NCBI GenBank assembly: GCA_003520925.1
Contig: DOTV01000046.1
Span: 1-8,913, forward strand
Source: Bacteroidales bacterium
GTDB lineage: Bacteria; Bacteroidota; Bacteroidia; Bacteroidales; VadinHA17
Length of the DNA: 8,913 nt
Direction of reading: 5' to 3'
The first letter of the stretch is position 1, and each line of letters starts with the position of its first letter. Position numbers and translations under genes: made by a program. Positions 1 to 7,434 of the stretch are shown here, one piece after another. The notes below the pieces were generated by a model. It was not told where the DNA came from. It saw only the letters and a list, made by a program, of their open reading frames with translations, and did no database searches.

Positions 1-71
1 AATAGTACAAAATATGAAAATTTCAGCAGATTTTTATATGATATCCCTGATCCCAAATGAAATATATGTAT

Positions 72-653
72 TTACAGGCTTTTAAGGGCTCTCTTAATAA
101 TATCCTCGACAGTCAGATTTTTCTCTTCTCTGATTATCCTGTCAAGGACTTTTAAGACAGCACTTTTACCAAACCCAAGCATCACTAAAGCTGATAACGC
201 CTCTTCACGCTTAGTATTGTCTGTAAATGCAAATATTTCGCCGGTTCCGGATTGTTTTCCAAGTTTGTCTTTCAGGTCGACAATGATCCTCTGTGCGCTC
301 TTTAAACCTATCCCTTTAATACTCTTTAAGGTATTGACATCCGACCCGAGGATAGCCTTCTCAATTTCCTCATGGGTAAGTGAGGAAAGCATCATTCTTG
401 CAGTTGCGGCACCAACCCCCGAAACAGATATCAGCAATCTGAAAATATCACGTTCCTCCTTATCGGCAAATCCAAACAGCTGATGAGCATCTTCTCTTAT
501 TACTTCATGAATGAGTATTCTGCACTCTTTTTTACCCTCAAGCTTTGTAAATGTTGAAAGAGAAATGCTGACAAAATATCCTATACCACCATTTTCAATA
601 ACGATAAATGCGGGAGTCAGTTCTGCCAGGTTTCCTTTTATATAATCGATCAT
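72..653 (-). CDS. ruvA: Holliday junction branch migration protein RuvA
   Basis: RuvA binds the four-way Holliday junction as a tetramer and loads the RuvB motor for branch migration during recombinational repair in the cytoplasm. The 193-residue length is usual for the family. The N-terminal OB-fold region (about 1-63) ends in the family motif REDAHQLFGF (53-62). Two helix-hairpin-helix DNA-binding motifs follow, GVGAATA at 79-85 and GIGLKSA at 114-120, the second followed by a typical RIIVDLKDK stretch. A charged linker (about 132-148) leads to the C-terminal three-helix domain (about 149-193) that contacts RuvB. The ATG overlaps the pdxA stop as ATGA, which fixes the start and suggests translational coupling. 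It is the last gene of the pepA-pdxA-ruvA cluster. Neither ruvB nor ruvC is in the window. Identification is from motifs and is firm. Confidence 0.97.
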   Translation of the reverse strand: MIDYIKGNLAELTPAFIVIENGGIGYFVSISLSTFTKLEGKKECRILIHEVIREDAHQLFGFADKEERDIFRLLISVSGVGAATARMMLSSLTHEEIEKAILGSDVNTLKSIKGIGLKSAQRIIVDLKDKLGKQSGTGEIFAFTDNTKREEALSALVMLGFGKSAVLKVLDRIIREEKNLTVEDIIKRALKSL

Positions 654-1756
654 ATATGCTGTTCAGAGTTTGGAATTTCGGGCGGAAGTTCATCGACCCG
701 TTCATTATGGATTTCAATATCCTGGTGCTTCAGAGGATTGCGGGCTATTTCTGAGTACATCTTCCTGTTCCTGTAAATATCGCAGGCAAGGAAAATTGAC
801 TGCCTGAATGAGCTTTCTGAAGCCTCTCCCTTCCCGGCTATCTGGAATGCTGTACCATGAACTGGAGAAGTCCTGATAAAGGGCAGTCCGGCAGTAAAAT
901 TCACTCCTGTGTCGAATGATAATGCCTTAAAAGGAGCGAGTCCCTGGTCATGGTACATTGCCATTATCCCGTCAAATTTGGAAAATGATCCCGCACCGAA
1001 AAACCCGTCTGCCGGGAATGGTCCGAAGATCAGCATGTTTTCCTTTACAGCCTGCTGTATTGCCGGAGTAATTATTTCAACCTCCTCTTTACCCAGCAGG
1101 GAGTTGTCCCCGGCATGAGGATTAAGTCCAAGAACTGCAATTCTCGGCCGGCGTATTCCGAAATCGAGGGTAAGGGATTGATTCATTAACCTGAATTTCT
1201 TTAGAAGAAGATCTGTTGTAATCAGATCGGGGACATTTCTCAATGGTACATGGCCTGTGGCAACTCCGATCTTAACACTTTCACTTATCATGAACATAAG
1301 AACATCATCGGCCCCGGCAACAGATTTAAGGTATTCGGTGTGGCCGCTGAACCTGAAGTTATCCGATTGTATATTCTGCTTGTCAATAGGCGCTGTAATC
1401 AACACATCAATTTTACCGTTTTTCAGATCGGCAACAGCTTTTTCGAGTGAGGCAAAGGCGGCTTCACCACCCTGAGGTGTCGATTTTCCAAGTTCCACCC
1501 TTATATTATCATCAAGGCAGTTTATAAGGTTTACTTTTTTATTATTGGCTTCTTCGGCTGAACGAATATTATTAAAGCTGAAATTAATAATATTCAGGGC
1601 CTTACGATGGTATGCGGCCACCTTTGGCGAGCCGTAGACCACCGGAACACAGATATCGTTAATTTCATCATCCATGAGGGCTTTTATTATTACCTCATAT
1701 CCTATGCCATTTATATCTCCCTGTGTAATTCCTGCAATTATTGATTTCTTCTCCAT
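650..1756 (-). CDS. pdxA: 4-hydroxythreonine-4-phosphate dehydrogenase PdxA
   Basis: PdxA oxidises 4-phosphohydroxy-L-threonine with NAD(P). The product is condensed by PdxJ with 1-deoxyxylulose 5-phosphate to make pyridoxine phosphate (DXP-dependent vitamin B6 route). The 368-residue protein opens with the family pattern GITQGDINGIGYE (9-21). The three metal-binding histidines are present: H169 in TGHVPL, H214 in NPHAGD and H269 in MYHDQGLAPFK, with the same relative spacing as H166, H211 and H266 of the E. coli enzyme. SGHTEYL (137-143) is also typical. It starts 10 bases after the aminopeptidase stop and overlaps ruvA by four bases, so it is the middle gene of one transcription unit. The C-terminal tail after about residue 345 is charged and not obviously conserved. 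The related PdxA2 enzymes of sugar-acid catabolism are an alternative, but the housekeeping context favours PdxA. Confidence 0.95.
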   Translation of the reverse strand: MEKKSIIAGITQGDINGIGYEVIIKALMDDEINDICVPVVYGSPKVAAYHRKALNIINFSFNNIRSAEEANNKKVNLINCLDDNIRVELGKSTPQGGEAAFASLEKAVADLKNGKIDVLITAPIDKQNIQSDNFRFSGHTEYLKSVAGADDVLMFMISESVKIGVATGHVPLRNVPDLITTDLLLKKFRLMNQSLTLDFGIRRPRIAVLGLNPHAGDNSLLGKEEVEIITPAIQQAVKENMLIFGPFPADGFFGAGSFSKFDGIMAMYHDQGLAPFKALSFDTGVNFTAGLPFIRTSPVHGTAFQIAGKGEASESSFRQSIFLACDIYRNRKMYSEIARNPLKHQDIEIHNERVDELPPEIPNSEQHI

Positions 1757-1766
1757 ACTAATGTCG

Positions 1767-3221
1767 TTACTTAGCCATCAGGCCTTCTGCATACTTCTTA
1801 ATAAATGTTGAAAGCAACCTTACTCCGGAGCCCGGACCATCCTTCAACCTGTAAAAATCATCTTTTTTAAGTGATCCTGTTCCGGCGATATCCATGTGAA
1901 TCATTGGATATTCAGCAAAATTCTCAAGGAATTTACCCGCAGTTATGGCACCGGCTTCCCTCCCGCCAACATTTCTGATATCTGCTATATCCGATTTTAT
2001 AAGTTCCCCATACTCCTCCCAGAATGGCAGTTCGGCGGTTCTCTCATAAACCTCGTTCCCACACTCCTCAAGCAGCCTGAAATACTTCCTGTCGGCATTG
2101 CCCATGACTGCAATGGCCTGAACACCAAAGGTCATGGCAGCAGAACCTGTAAGAGTTGCAATATCTATAATTAATTCAGGCTTAAACCTTGAAGCATAGC
2201 TTATTGCGTCTGCCAGTATCAGTCTTCCTTCGGCGTCGGTATTGCCAACTTCAACATTCATTCCGTTATGCATCGTTATAATATCTCCCTGGGTGTATGC
2301 ATTTCCACCCGGCCGGTTATCGGTGGCAGGGATAAGACCTATAACATGAAGCGGAATCCCTGTTCTGGCTATAGTGGCCATTACACCCGTAACTGCTGCA
2401 GCACCCGCCATGTCAGCTTTCATATTATCCATGTAATCGCCGGTTTTGATATTTAATCCACCTGTATCATATACAATCCCTTTTCCTACGAGTACAAGCG
2501 GACTGGCATTAAGTGGCTTTTCGGGCTTCCACTCCAGTATGCAGAACACCGGAGGATCAACACTTCCCTTATTGACTGCAAGTAATCCGCCCATCTTCAG
2601 TGTTTCTATCTTTCCCTTATTTAAAACTTCAACGCTGAATCCGGCGGAGGTTCCTATCTTCTTTATCTCATCTGCCAGGGCAGGTGCATTAAGATGGTTA
2701 ACAGGTTCATTGATCAGATCGCGCACAAAATATACCGAATCGGTAAGGTCAGTGAGCCACTTTAGATCTTCATCATCCGGCCCCTGGAACAGAAGAAGCA
2801 CTGACGGGTAATTGTATTTCTCTTCTTTCTCTTTTTTTGTTTTGTATTTACCAAACTTATAGAAGCTGAGAACCAATCCTTCGGTAAATGCCTCGACAGC
2901 TCCATTAAATGCATTATGTGAAGCAATTACCAGTTCGGTATGGTTATTCGATCTGATAATTTTCCGGAGATTGAAAGCGGTCTTCCGCAACTCTTCTTTC
3001 TGCTTATACCCGGAACCGTTTTCATTTATCCTGATTATATAAGTGTTTTTATAGTATGAGTTGATAACTGCATACTCTTCCCCGGCTGTCAATTGCTTTA
3101 ATGCAAATTCCTTTTCTGATTTGGAAAGCTTTAACCACTCTGGAATCTCATTCTTTCCAAGAATACATATAACAGACTGATCAGGATGTATTTGTGAAAT
3201 TTTACTTATCGCGGGTTTCAT
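1767..3221 (-). CDS. Leucyl aminopeptidase, peptidase family M17
   Basis: This is a cytoplasmic two-metal aminopeptidase that removes N-terminal residues from peptides, probably in peptide turnover. The 484 residues show the M17 layout: a variable N-terminal domain (about 1-165) and a C-terminal catalytic domain. The catalytic domain contains the signature NTDAEGRL (327-334). The expected metal ligands are visible as K247, D252, D270, D329 and E331, and the catalytic pair as K259 and R333, so the enzyme should be active. A charged, lysine-rich stretch at about 125-137 (KYKTKKEKEEKY) sits in the N-terminal part and looks like an insertion or linker. The start follows an A-rich leader without a Shine-Dalgarno sequence. 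It is the first gene of the aminopeptidase-pdxA-ruvA cluster. A possible weak -7 element (TAACTTTA, minus strand, 3256-3249) lies upstream but has no clear -33 partner. I give no gene symbol because PepA and PepB type names are used loosely here. Confidence 0.95.
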   Translation of the reverse strand: MKPAISKISQIHPDQSVICILGKNEIPEWLKLSKSEKEFALKQLTAGEEYAVINSYYKNTYIIRINENGSGYKQKEELRKTAFNLRKIIRSNNHTELVIASHNAFNGAVEAFTEGLVLSFYKFGKYKTKKEKEEKYNYPSVLLLFQGPDDEDLKWLTDLTDSVYFVRDLINEPVNHLNAPALADEIKKIGTSAGFSVEVLNKGKIETLKMGGLLAVNKGSVDPPVFCILEWKPEKPLNASPLVLVGKGIVYDTGGLNIKTGDYMDNMKADMAGAAAVTGVMATIARTGIPLHVIGLIPATDNRPGGNAYTQGDIITMHNGMNVEVGNTDAEGRLILADAISYASRFKPELIIDIATLTGSAAMTFGVQAIAVMGNADRKYFRLLEECGNEVYERTAELPFWEEYGELIKSDIADIRNVGGREAGAITAGKFLENFAEYPMIHMDIAGTGSLKKDDFYRLKDGPGSGVRLLSTFIKKYAEGLMAK

Positions 3222-3289
3222 AGATTTTATCCGGATTTTTTAAGAATGTAAAGTTAATTAAATAATTGATTGTTTAGTTTCTAAAGAGT

Positions 3290-3297
3290 TACCTTTG
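3290..3297 (+). promoter_or_regulatory. Probable Bacteroidetes-type promoter for mqnC (-7 element)
   Basis: TACCTTTG matches the Bacteroidetes -7 consensus TAnnTTTG. An ATTG at 3265-3268, 21 bases upstream, can serve as an imperfect -33 element. Transcription would start near 3304 and give a leader of about 75 bases before mqnC. The -7 match is seen directly; its use is inferred. Confidence 0.5.
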
Positions 3298-3300
3298 TTC

Positions 3301-3349
3301 CGCCATAATATTGTGAAACGAAGGCACGGATTACAAATCCGCGCTGGCG
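3301..3349 (+). repeat. REP-like inverted repeat in the mqnC leader
   Basis: A perfect 6-bp stem with a 3-base loop, CGGATT-ACA-AATCCG (3327-3341), sits inside a second pair of arms, CGCCA (3301-3305) and TGGCG (3345-3349). It lies between the probable promoter and the mqnC start. From memory, GGATTACAAATCC-type palindromes recur between genes in Bacteroidetes genomes, so this may be a dispersed REP-like element rather than a gene-specific regulator. That recollection could not be tested here. Confidence 0.5.
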
Positions 3350-3378
3350 TTAAATTGTAAAGATGTATCACCTTACAA

Positions 3379-4470
3379 ATGGATTTGAACAACTTATATA
3401 AAAAGGCCCTCGATCTGGAACCCCTGACTGTGGAGGAGGGTACTGCGCTTTATCATGAGGCCCCGCTTGAGGAGCTTATATTCACTGCTGATAAAATAAG
3501 ACAGATCCATGTACCCGGCAGGAATGCCGGCTGGATGATCGACAGAAATGTGAACATTACAAATATATGTTTCTCACAGTGCAAATTCTGTAATTTCTGC
3601 CGGAGGAAAGATTCTCCTGATGCATATGTTACTTCTATCAGTGATTATATTAAAAAGATTGATGAGCTCGTTGCCCTGGGGGGTGATCAGCTTCTCCTGC
3701 AGGGTGGCATGAATCCAGATCTGGGACTTAAATTTTATACAGATCTTTTCAGGAACATCAAGGAGCTGTATCCCTCCTTGAAACTTCACGCGCTTGGTCC
3801 GCCCGAAGTTGTCTTCCTGGCACAAAAAGAATCTCTCCCGTACAATGAGATCCTGCGCAGGCTGATTACTGCCGGTCTCGACAGTTTTCCCGGCGCCGGT
3901 GCCGAGATACTTTCCGACAGGGTTAGGAAAATAATCTCTCCTGCCAAAGCCACTGCCGGGGAATGGCTTGATGTGATGAGAGAGGCGCACCGCCTGAATC
4001 TTCCAACTTCAGCCACAATGATGTACGGACATCTTGAAACAGTTTCCGAAAGGATTGAACATCTTGTAAGGATCAGGGAACTTCAGGCTGAAAAGCCGGA
4101 AGGCAGCTACGGATTTATAACATTTATACCTTGGCCCTTCCAGGATGAAGGCACTGTTCTCTCAAAGAAACACGGAATTAAAAGCACCTACAACCCTCCG
4201 GACTATATCCGACTGATCGCAGTAAGCAGGATAATGCTCAATAATATTACAAACCTTCAGTCATCACTGCTGACAGTAGGGAAAGAGGTTGCTATGCTGT
4301 CGCTCCATTCCGGGGCAAATGATCTCGGATCGATAATGATCGAGGAGAATGTCGTCAGTGCTGCAGGGTCAAATAATCGGTTTGATGCCGGTGAGATTCA
4401 GAATATAATCAGGGAGGCCGGCCTTAATCCGGTAAGAAGAAATCAGAAATACGAATCATATTACTCGTAA
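3379..4470 (+). CDS. mqnC: Cyclic dehypoxanthinyl futalosine synthase MqnC (radical SAM)
   Basis: MqnC is a radical-SAM enzyme that converts dehypoxanthine futalosine to its cyclic form in the futalosine pathway of menaquinone synthesis. The [4Fe-4S] cluster motif CxxxCxxC is C64, C68 and C71. LQGGMNP (107-113) fits the SAM-binding glycine-rich strand. GAGAEILSDRVR (172-183) and FIPWPFQ (249-255) are typical of the MqnC/MqnE family. The C-terminal motif GANDLGSIMIEENVVSAAG (312-330) is the MqnC form and distinguishes it from MqnE and from CofG/CofH. The 363-residue length is normal. The ATG follows TTACAA without a Shine-Dalgarno sequence. It stands alone on the plus strand, divergent from the aminopeptidase cluster and convergent with tatA. 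No mqnA, mqnB, mqnD or mqnE lies in the window, so the rest of the pathway must be encoded elsewhere. Confidence 0.94.
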   Translation: MDLNNLYKKALDLEPLTVEEGTALYHEAPLEELIFTADKIRQIHVPGRNAGWMIDRNVNITNICFSQCKFCNFCRRKDSPDAYVTSISDYIKKIDELVALGGDQLLLQGGMNPDLGLKFYTDLFRNIKELYPSLKLHALGPPEVVFLAQKESLPYNEILRRLITAGLDSFPGAGAEILSDRVRKIISPAKATAGEWLDVMREAHRLNLPTSATMMYGHLETVSERIEHLVRIRELQAEKPEGSYGFITFIPWPFQDEGTVLSKKHGIKSTYNPPDYIRLIAVSRIMLNNITNLQSSLLTVGKEVAMLSLHSGANDLGSIMIEENVVSAAGSNNRFDAGEIQNIIREAGLNPVRRNQKYESYYS

Positions 4471-4485
4471 CAAAGAAAATACATT

Positions 4486-4595
4486 AAACACGGAGTGGCA
4501 CTGGGTTTAAACGGAGTTACACGAAGTAATTACAATGTAATTACATAATAAAACCACAGTGTTACTTTGGATTGACTCTGTGAAATTCCGTGGTT
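4486..4595. repeat. Cluster of four degenerate 21-bp repeat units
   Basis: Three units run on the plus strand, at 4486-4506, 4507-4527 (directly adjacent) and 4552-4572. A fourth lies inverted at 4575-4595. Shared core elements are AAmCACGGAGT followed by a CAC near the centre and GAGT/GAAGT at the end; clear pairs agree at about 13 of 21 positions. The third and fourth units face each other, so AACCAC (4552-4557) can pair with GTGGTT (4590-4595). The cluster fills most of the non-coding space after mqnC and has no reading frame of its own. Its function is unknown; it may be a dispersed intergenic element. Confidence 0.6.
4526..4544. repeat. Palindrome pair GTAATTAC-AAT-GTAATTAC
   Basis: The octamer GTAATTAC is its own reverse complement and occurs twice with a 3-base spacer, so the stretch can be read either as a direct repeat or as an 8-bp hairpin. 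It is AT-rich and lies between the second and third 21-bp units. It could be a protein-binding site or part of the repeat element. No function can be assigned. Confidence 0.5.
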
Positions 4596-4625
4596 AAGAA
4601 GGTAACATTTTAGGATTATTGTAAT

Positions 4626-4660
4626 AAAAAAAGGGCCGTATAACCAGCCCTTATATTTTT
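4626..4660 (-). terminator. Rho-independent terminator after tatA, probably bidirectional
   Basis: On the minus strand a 6-bp stem, AAGGGC (4652-4647) with GCCCTT (4636-4631), encloses a 10-base loop and is followed by a run of seven T (from 4632 to 4626, partly in the stem). It lies about 30 bases beyond the tatA stop. On the plus strand the same stem is followed by TATATTTTT, so it may also end mqnC transcripts. Confidence 0.75.
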
Positions 4661-4680
4661 ATATCAGGTATTAAGATCCC

Positions 4681-4851
4681 CTATTTGAAAGTTTCCTTGT
4701 TTTCAGTTTCGCCATCAACCTTTGAAGCTTTCTTAAATTCTTTCATGCCCTGCCCTATGCCTTTCATAAGTTCCGGAATTTTACGACCCCCGAACAGAAG
4801 CACAACAACAAGCAAAATAAGTATAATCTCGGTCATTCCTATCTTTCCCAT
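4681..4851 (-). CDS. tatA: Sec-independent protein translocase subunit TatA
   Basis: This small gene of 56 codons encodes the pore-forming or membrane-thinning subunit of the twin-arginine translocase, which exports folded proteins across the inner membrane. The protein is MGKIGMTE, then a hydrophobic span (about 9-20), then FGGRKIPEL, then an amphipathic helix (about 25-43) and a short charged tail. The FG hinge at 20-21 and F39 fall exactly where E. coli TatA has them. E8 takes the place of the polar Q8 of E. coli TatA. The tail is short compared with the usual 60-90 residues but looks complete, ending in a stop followed by a terminator. The ATG at 4851 gives the normal family N-terminus; a start at M6 would remove residues before the span. 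It lies 70 bases after rseP with its own promoter. tatC is not in the window. TatB is a less likely alternative because the tail is so short. Confidence 0.93.
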   Translation of the reverse strand: MGKIGMTEIILILLVVVLLFGGRKIPELMKGIGQGMKEFKKASKVDGETENKETFK

Positions 4852-4873
4852 CTCTTTAGGTTTTGATTTGATG

Positions 4874-4904
4874 CAAAGTTAGAAATACTTTGGTTATTTA
4901 CAAA
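4874..4904 (-). promoter_or_regulatory. Bacteroidetes-type promoter for tatA
   Basis: Reading the minus strand, TTTG (4904-4901), a 19-base spacer and TAACTTTG (4881-4874) match the Bacteroidetes consensus TTTG-N19-TAnnTTTG without a mismatch. Transcription should begin near 4867 and give a leader of roughly 16 bases. tatA can therefore be transcribed apart from the upstream M23-dxr-rseP genes. Confidence 0.8.
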
Positions 4905-4921
4905 CCGGCATCAGAATTATT

Positions 4922-6253
4922 CTATTTCCTTATTAATCTTAATATATCATTCCCATTTGCAAAAATAAGAAGTGCAAACAGGATTACCATACCTGTGATC
5001 TGTGCGTATTCAAGGAACTTATCGCTTGGTTTCCTTCCTGTTACCACTTCATACAATAAAAACATAACATGACCGCCGTCGAGTGCCGGGATCGGAAGAA
5101 TGTTCATAACTGCCAGTATAATCGACAACAGGGCAGTCAGGTTCCAGAAAGACTGCCAGTCCCATACACCCGGGAAGATGCTCCCGATTGTAATGAACCC
5201 GCCAAGTGATTCATAGGCTTTAGTATGCTTTGAGAATATTACCTTAAACTGTTTCAGGTAATCTCTGATCGTCTTGAAACCTTTGCTTATGCCGGCAGGA
5301 ATAGATTCAAAGAATCCATAACGAATTGTTCTTAGCTCAAACATCTGTTCATAAGTTCTTGAGCTTCCTATACCCAGCATACCTTCCGAAGTCGGCACAA
5401 CCGGGATATTAAACTGTTCTCCTTTCCGGATAACATTTACTGTCAGCGACCTGGAACTGTTATCGGAAAGATATTTCTGAAACTCATCAAACCATTCAAA
5501 ACTATTTCCGTCGACACCGGTAAGTTCATCCCCTTCCTGAAGACCTGCGGCTTTTCCGGGAGAAACTTTACCGAAAGCCGAAATAACGTATGGTCTGAAA
5601 GGTGTCCTGGGTTCTATCTTTCCATTGCCCTTAAGCAGCCTGGCAATAAACTCAACCGGTATTGCAATATTGATAAGTTCTCCGTTCCTGTCAACCTGGA
5701 TTGTTTTCCTGTTATTCAGAACAATATCGGAAGTGATCTCGTTAAAGTTTTCAATTTTCTGGTTGTCGATTGAAATGATCTTATCCCCGTTTCTGAGGCC
5801 TATTGAGTAACCTGTTGAGTCTGTAACAATTCCGTATTTCACATTGGCAGTGGGAAGGTAAGTTTCGCCCCAGGCAAAAAGAACGCAAACATAAATTATC
5901 AATGCTGAAATAAAGTTAAATATCACTCCGGCTGTCATAATCATAAGTCTCTGGCCTGAAGTTTTTGATCTGAATTCATATGGCTGGGGAGGCTGTTTCA
6001 TCTGTTCCTTGTCCATCGACTCATCAATCATCCCTGATATTTTTACATAGCCGCCGAGCGGGATCCAGCCGATCCCATATTCCGTTTCACCGATTTTCCG
6101 CTTGAAAAGTGCGAACCAGGCATCGAAAAAGAGGTAGAATTTTTCGACTCTTGTTTTAAAAATCTTTGCAAAAATAAAATGGCCGAATTCGTGGATTATC
6201 ACTATGATTGAAAGGCTCAGCAGAAACTGCAGTATCTTAATAAGTATAATCAT
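4922..6253 (-). CDS. rseP: RIP metalloprotease RseP (site-2 protease)
   Basis: This is an inner-membrane zinc protease that cleaves transmembrane segments. In other bacteria it releases sigma factors from anti-sigma factors and removes signal-peptide remnants. The zinc site HEFGH (21-25) lies in the first membrane span (about 5-27), and the third ligand lies in NILPIPALDGG (384-394) in a later span. Other hydrophobic spans are at about 104-127, 370-390 and 418-432. GWIPLGGYVKISGM (62-75) is a typical family motif. Two PDZ domains lie between: one from about 135 to 205, with GLRNGDKIISID, and one from about 222 to 290, with GLQEGDELTGVD. At 443 residues it has the usual two-PDZ Bacteroidetes size. 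The start overlaps the dxr stop as ATGA, so translation is probably coupled. The local substrate is unknown; no sigma or anti-sigma gene is in the window. Confidence 0.96.
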   Translation of the reverse strand: MIILIKILQFLLSLSIIVIIHEFGHFIFAKIFKTRVEKFYLFFDAWFALFKRKIGETEYGIGWIPLGGYVKISGMIDESMDKEQMKQPPQPYEFRSKTSGQRLMIMTAGVIFNFISALIIYVCVLFAWGETYLPTANVKYGIVTDSTGYSIGLRNGDKIISIDNQKIENFNEITSDIVLNNRKTIQVDRNGELINIAIPVEFIARLLKGNGKIEPRTPFRPYVISAFGKVSPGKAAGLQEGDELTGVDGNSFEWFDEFQKYLSDNSSRSLTVNVIRKGEQFNIPVVPTSEGMLGIGSSRTYEQMFELRTIRYGFFESIPAGISKGFKTIRDYLKQFKVIFSKHTKAYESLGGFITIGSIFPGVWDWQSFWNLTALLSIILAVMNILPIPALDGGHVMFLLYEVVTGRKPSDKFLEYAQITGMVILFALLIFANGNDILRLIRK

Positions 6254-7419
6254 GATTTCTTTAAAAGTTCGTTAATGAAGTTTTGTGCAATTTTTCTTGC
6301 ATTTGAATTGGTCGTTTCAAGGAACCCCAGACCAGGTGAAGCCAGGTATTCGGTTTTTTCCATAGTGAATTCAACGACGTCCGACATTTGCAGAAAGCCA
6401 ATCTTTCCTGCAAGAAATGCAATCACTGCAATTTCATTGGCGGCGTTCATAATGCATGGCATATTGCCTCCTTGTTTAAGGGCGTTATAAGCCAGGGCAA
6501 GGTTCCTGAATCTTGAAGGGTCAGGTTCTATAAAATTGAGAGTCGGACATTTGCTCAGATCAAGTCTGGGAAGATCAGAAGATAACCTGTCAGGATAACT
6601 TAATGCATAGAGGATCGGGACCCTCATATCAGGTACCCCAAGCTGTGCCTTCACCGAGCCGTCTGCAAAATGGACAAGTGAATGGATTATAGACTGTGGA
6701 TGAATTATTACTTTTATCTGTTCAGGAGGAATGTCGAATAACCATTTAGCCTCAATAACCTCAAGTCCTTTGTTCATAAGAGAGGCAGAATCGATAGTTA
6801 CTTTATTTCCCATATCCCAGTTTGGGTGCTTAAGGGCTTCATGGGGTTTAACTCTTCTGAGCATCTCTTCCGTAAAATTAAGAAAGGGCCCTCCTGAAGC
6901 TGTGAGGGTAATCTTCTCCACCGGATTCCCCGACTCGCCGGCAAGGCATTGAAAGATCGCAGAATGTTCAGAGTCAACGGGGATGATCTTACTGCCGGAT
7001 TCCTTAATAATTTTTTTTATTATTTCGCCTGCAACCACAAGAGTCTCCTTATTCGCGAGGGCAATCTTCTTTCCGGCCTTTATAGCCGAGATGGTTGGCC
7101 TAAGTCCTGAATAGCCAACCATTGAAGCGACCACGATGTCGATATTTGAACCTCTTACAACCTGTTCTATTGCCTCGTCCCCTGCATACACCTTGACCGG
7201 TATATCCCGCAGAGCCTGCTTCAGCTGATTATAATGAAGGGTATTTCCTATAACCACACAATCGGGAAGAAATTTCTGTGCCTGCTGTACCAGAAGCCGT
7301 ATATTGTTCCCTGCTGTGAGGGCTTCCACCTTAAATTCTTCAGGAAATCGTGAAATGACATCCAGTGTTTGTGTGCCTATCGATCCGGTCGATCCCAACA
7401 ATGCTAATCTCTTTGGCAT
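6250..7419 (-). CDS. dxr: 1-deoxy-D-xylulose 5-phosphate reductoisomerase
   Basis: DXR (IspC) converts 1-deoxyxylulose 5-phosphate to 2-C-methylerythritol 4-phosphate with NADPH, the first committed step of the MEP isoprenoid pathway, and is the target of fosmidomycin. The NADPH-binding loop GSTGSIG is at 9-15, and LANKETLV at 121-128 carries K124. The metal ligands D149 and E151 are in PVDSEHSAIFQ, and E220 is in NKGLEVIEA. Substrate phosphate-binding residues are visible at S175, H198, S211, N216 and K217. The 389-residue length is standard. An SD-like GGGAG lies six bases before the ATG, one of the few in the window. The gene starts 15 bases after the M23 peptidase stop and overlaps rseP by four bases. 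A dxr-rseP neighbourhood is common in bacteria, which supports both calls. Confidence 0.97.
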   Translation of the reverse strand: MPKRLALLGSTGSIGTQTLDVISRFPEEFKVEALTAGNNIRLLVQQAQKFLPDCVVIGNTLHYNQLKQALRDIPVKVYAGDEAIEQVVRGSNIDIVVASMVGYSGLRPTISAIKAGKKIALANKETLVVAGEIIKKIIKESGSKIIPVDSEHSAIFQCLAGESGNPVEKITLTASGGPFLNFTEEMLRRVKPHEALKHPNWDMGNKVTIDSASLMNKGLEVIEAKWLFDIPPEQIKVIIHPQSIIHSLVHFADGSVKAQLGVPDMRVPILYALSYPDRLSSDLPRLDLSKCPTLNFIEPDPSRFRNLALAYNALKQGGNMPCIMNAANEIAVIAFLAGKIGFLQMSDVVEFTMEKTEYLASPGLGFLETTNSNARKIAQNFINELLKKS

Positions 7420-7434
7420 AAGGTACTCCCGGTT

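Noticed and set aside
1..71. Possible start of another minus-strand gene after ruvA (sprA often follows ruvA in Bacteroidetes)
   Set aside because: The 71 bases contain no ATG on the minus strand, no clear terminator and no promoter match, so nothing can be called.
2446..2811. Plus-strand open frame of 121 codons opposite the aminopeptidase gene
   Set aside because: It lies wholly antisense to a strongly conserved M17 catalytic region, has low-complexity Ser/Pro-rich content and shows no recognisable motif.
3249..3256. TAACTTTA on the minus strand as promoter of the aminopeptidase cluster
   Set aside because: The last base departs from TAnnTTTG and no TTTG lies 19-21 bases upstream, so it is too weak to list as a feature.
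3574..3990. Minus-strand open frame of 138 codons opposite mqnC
   Set aside because: It is antisense to the conserved radical-SAM core, which explains its lack of stops. It has no domain and no promoter.
4685..4882. Plus-strand open frame of 65 codons between mqnC and rseP
   Set aside because: It is the mirror of tatA, whose minus-strand product has the exact TatA layout, promoter and terminator.
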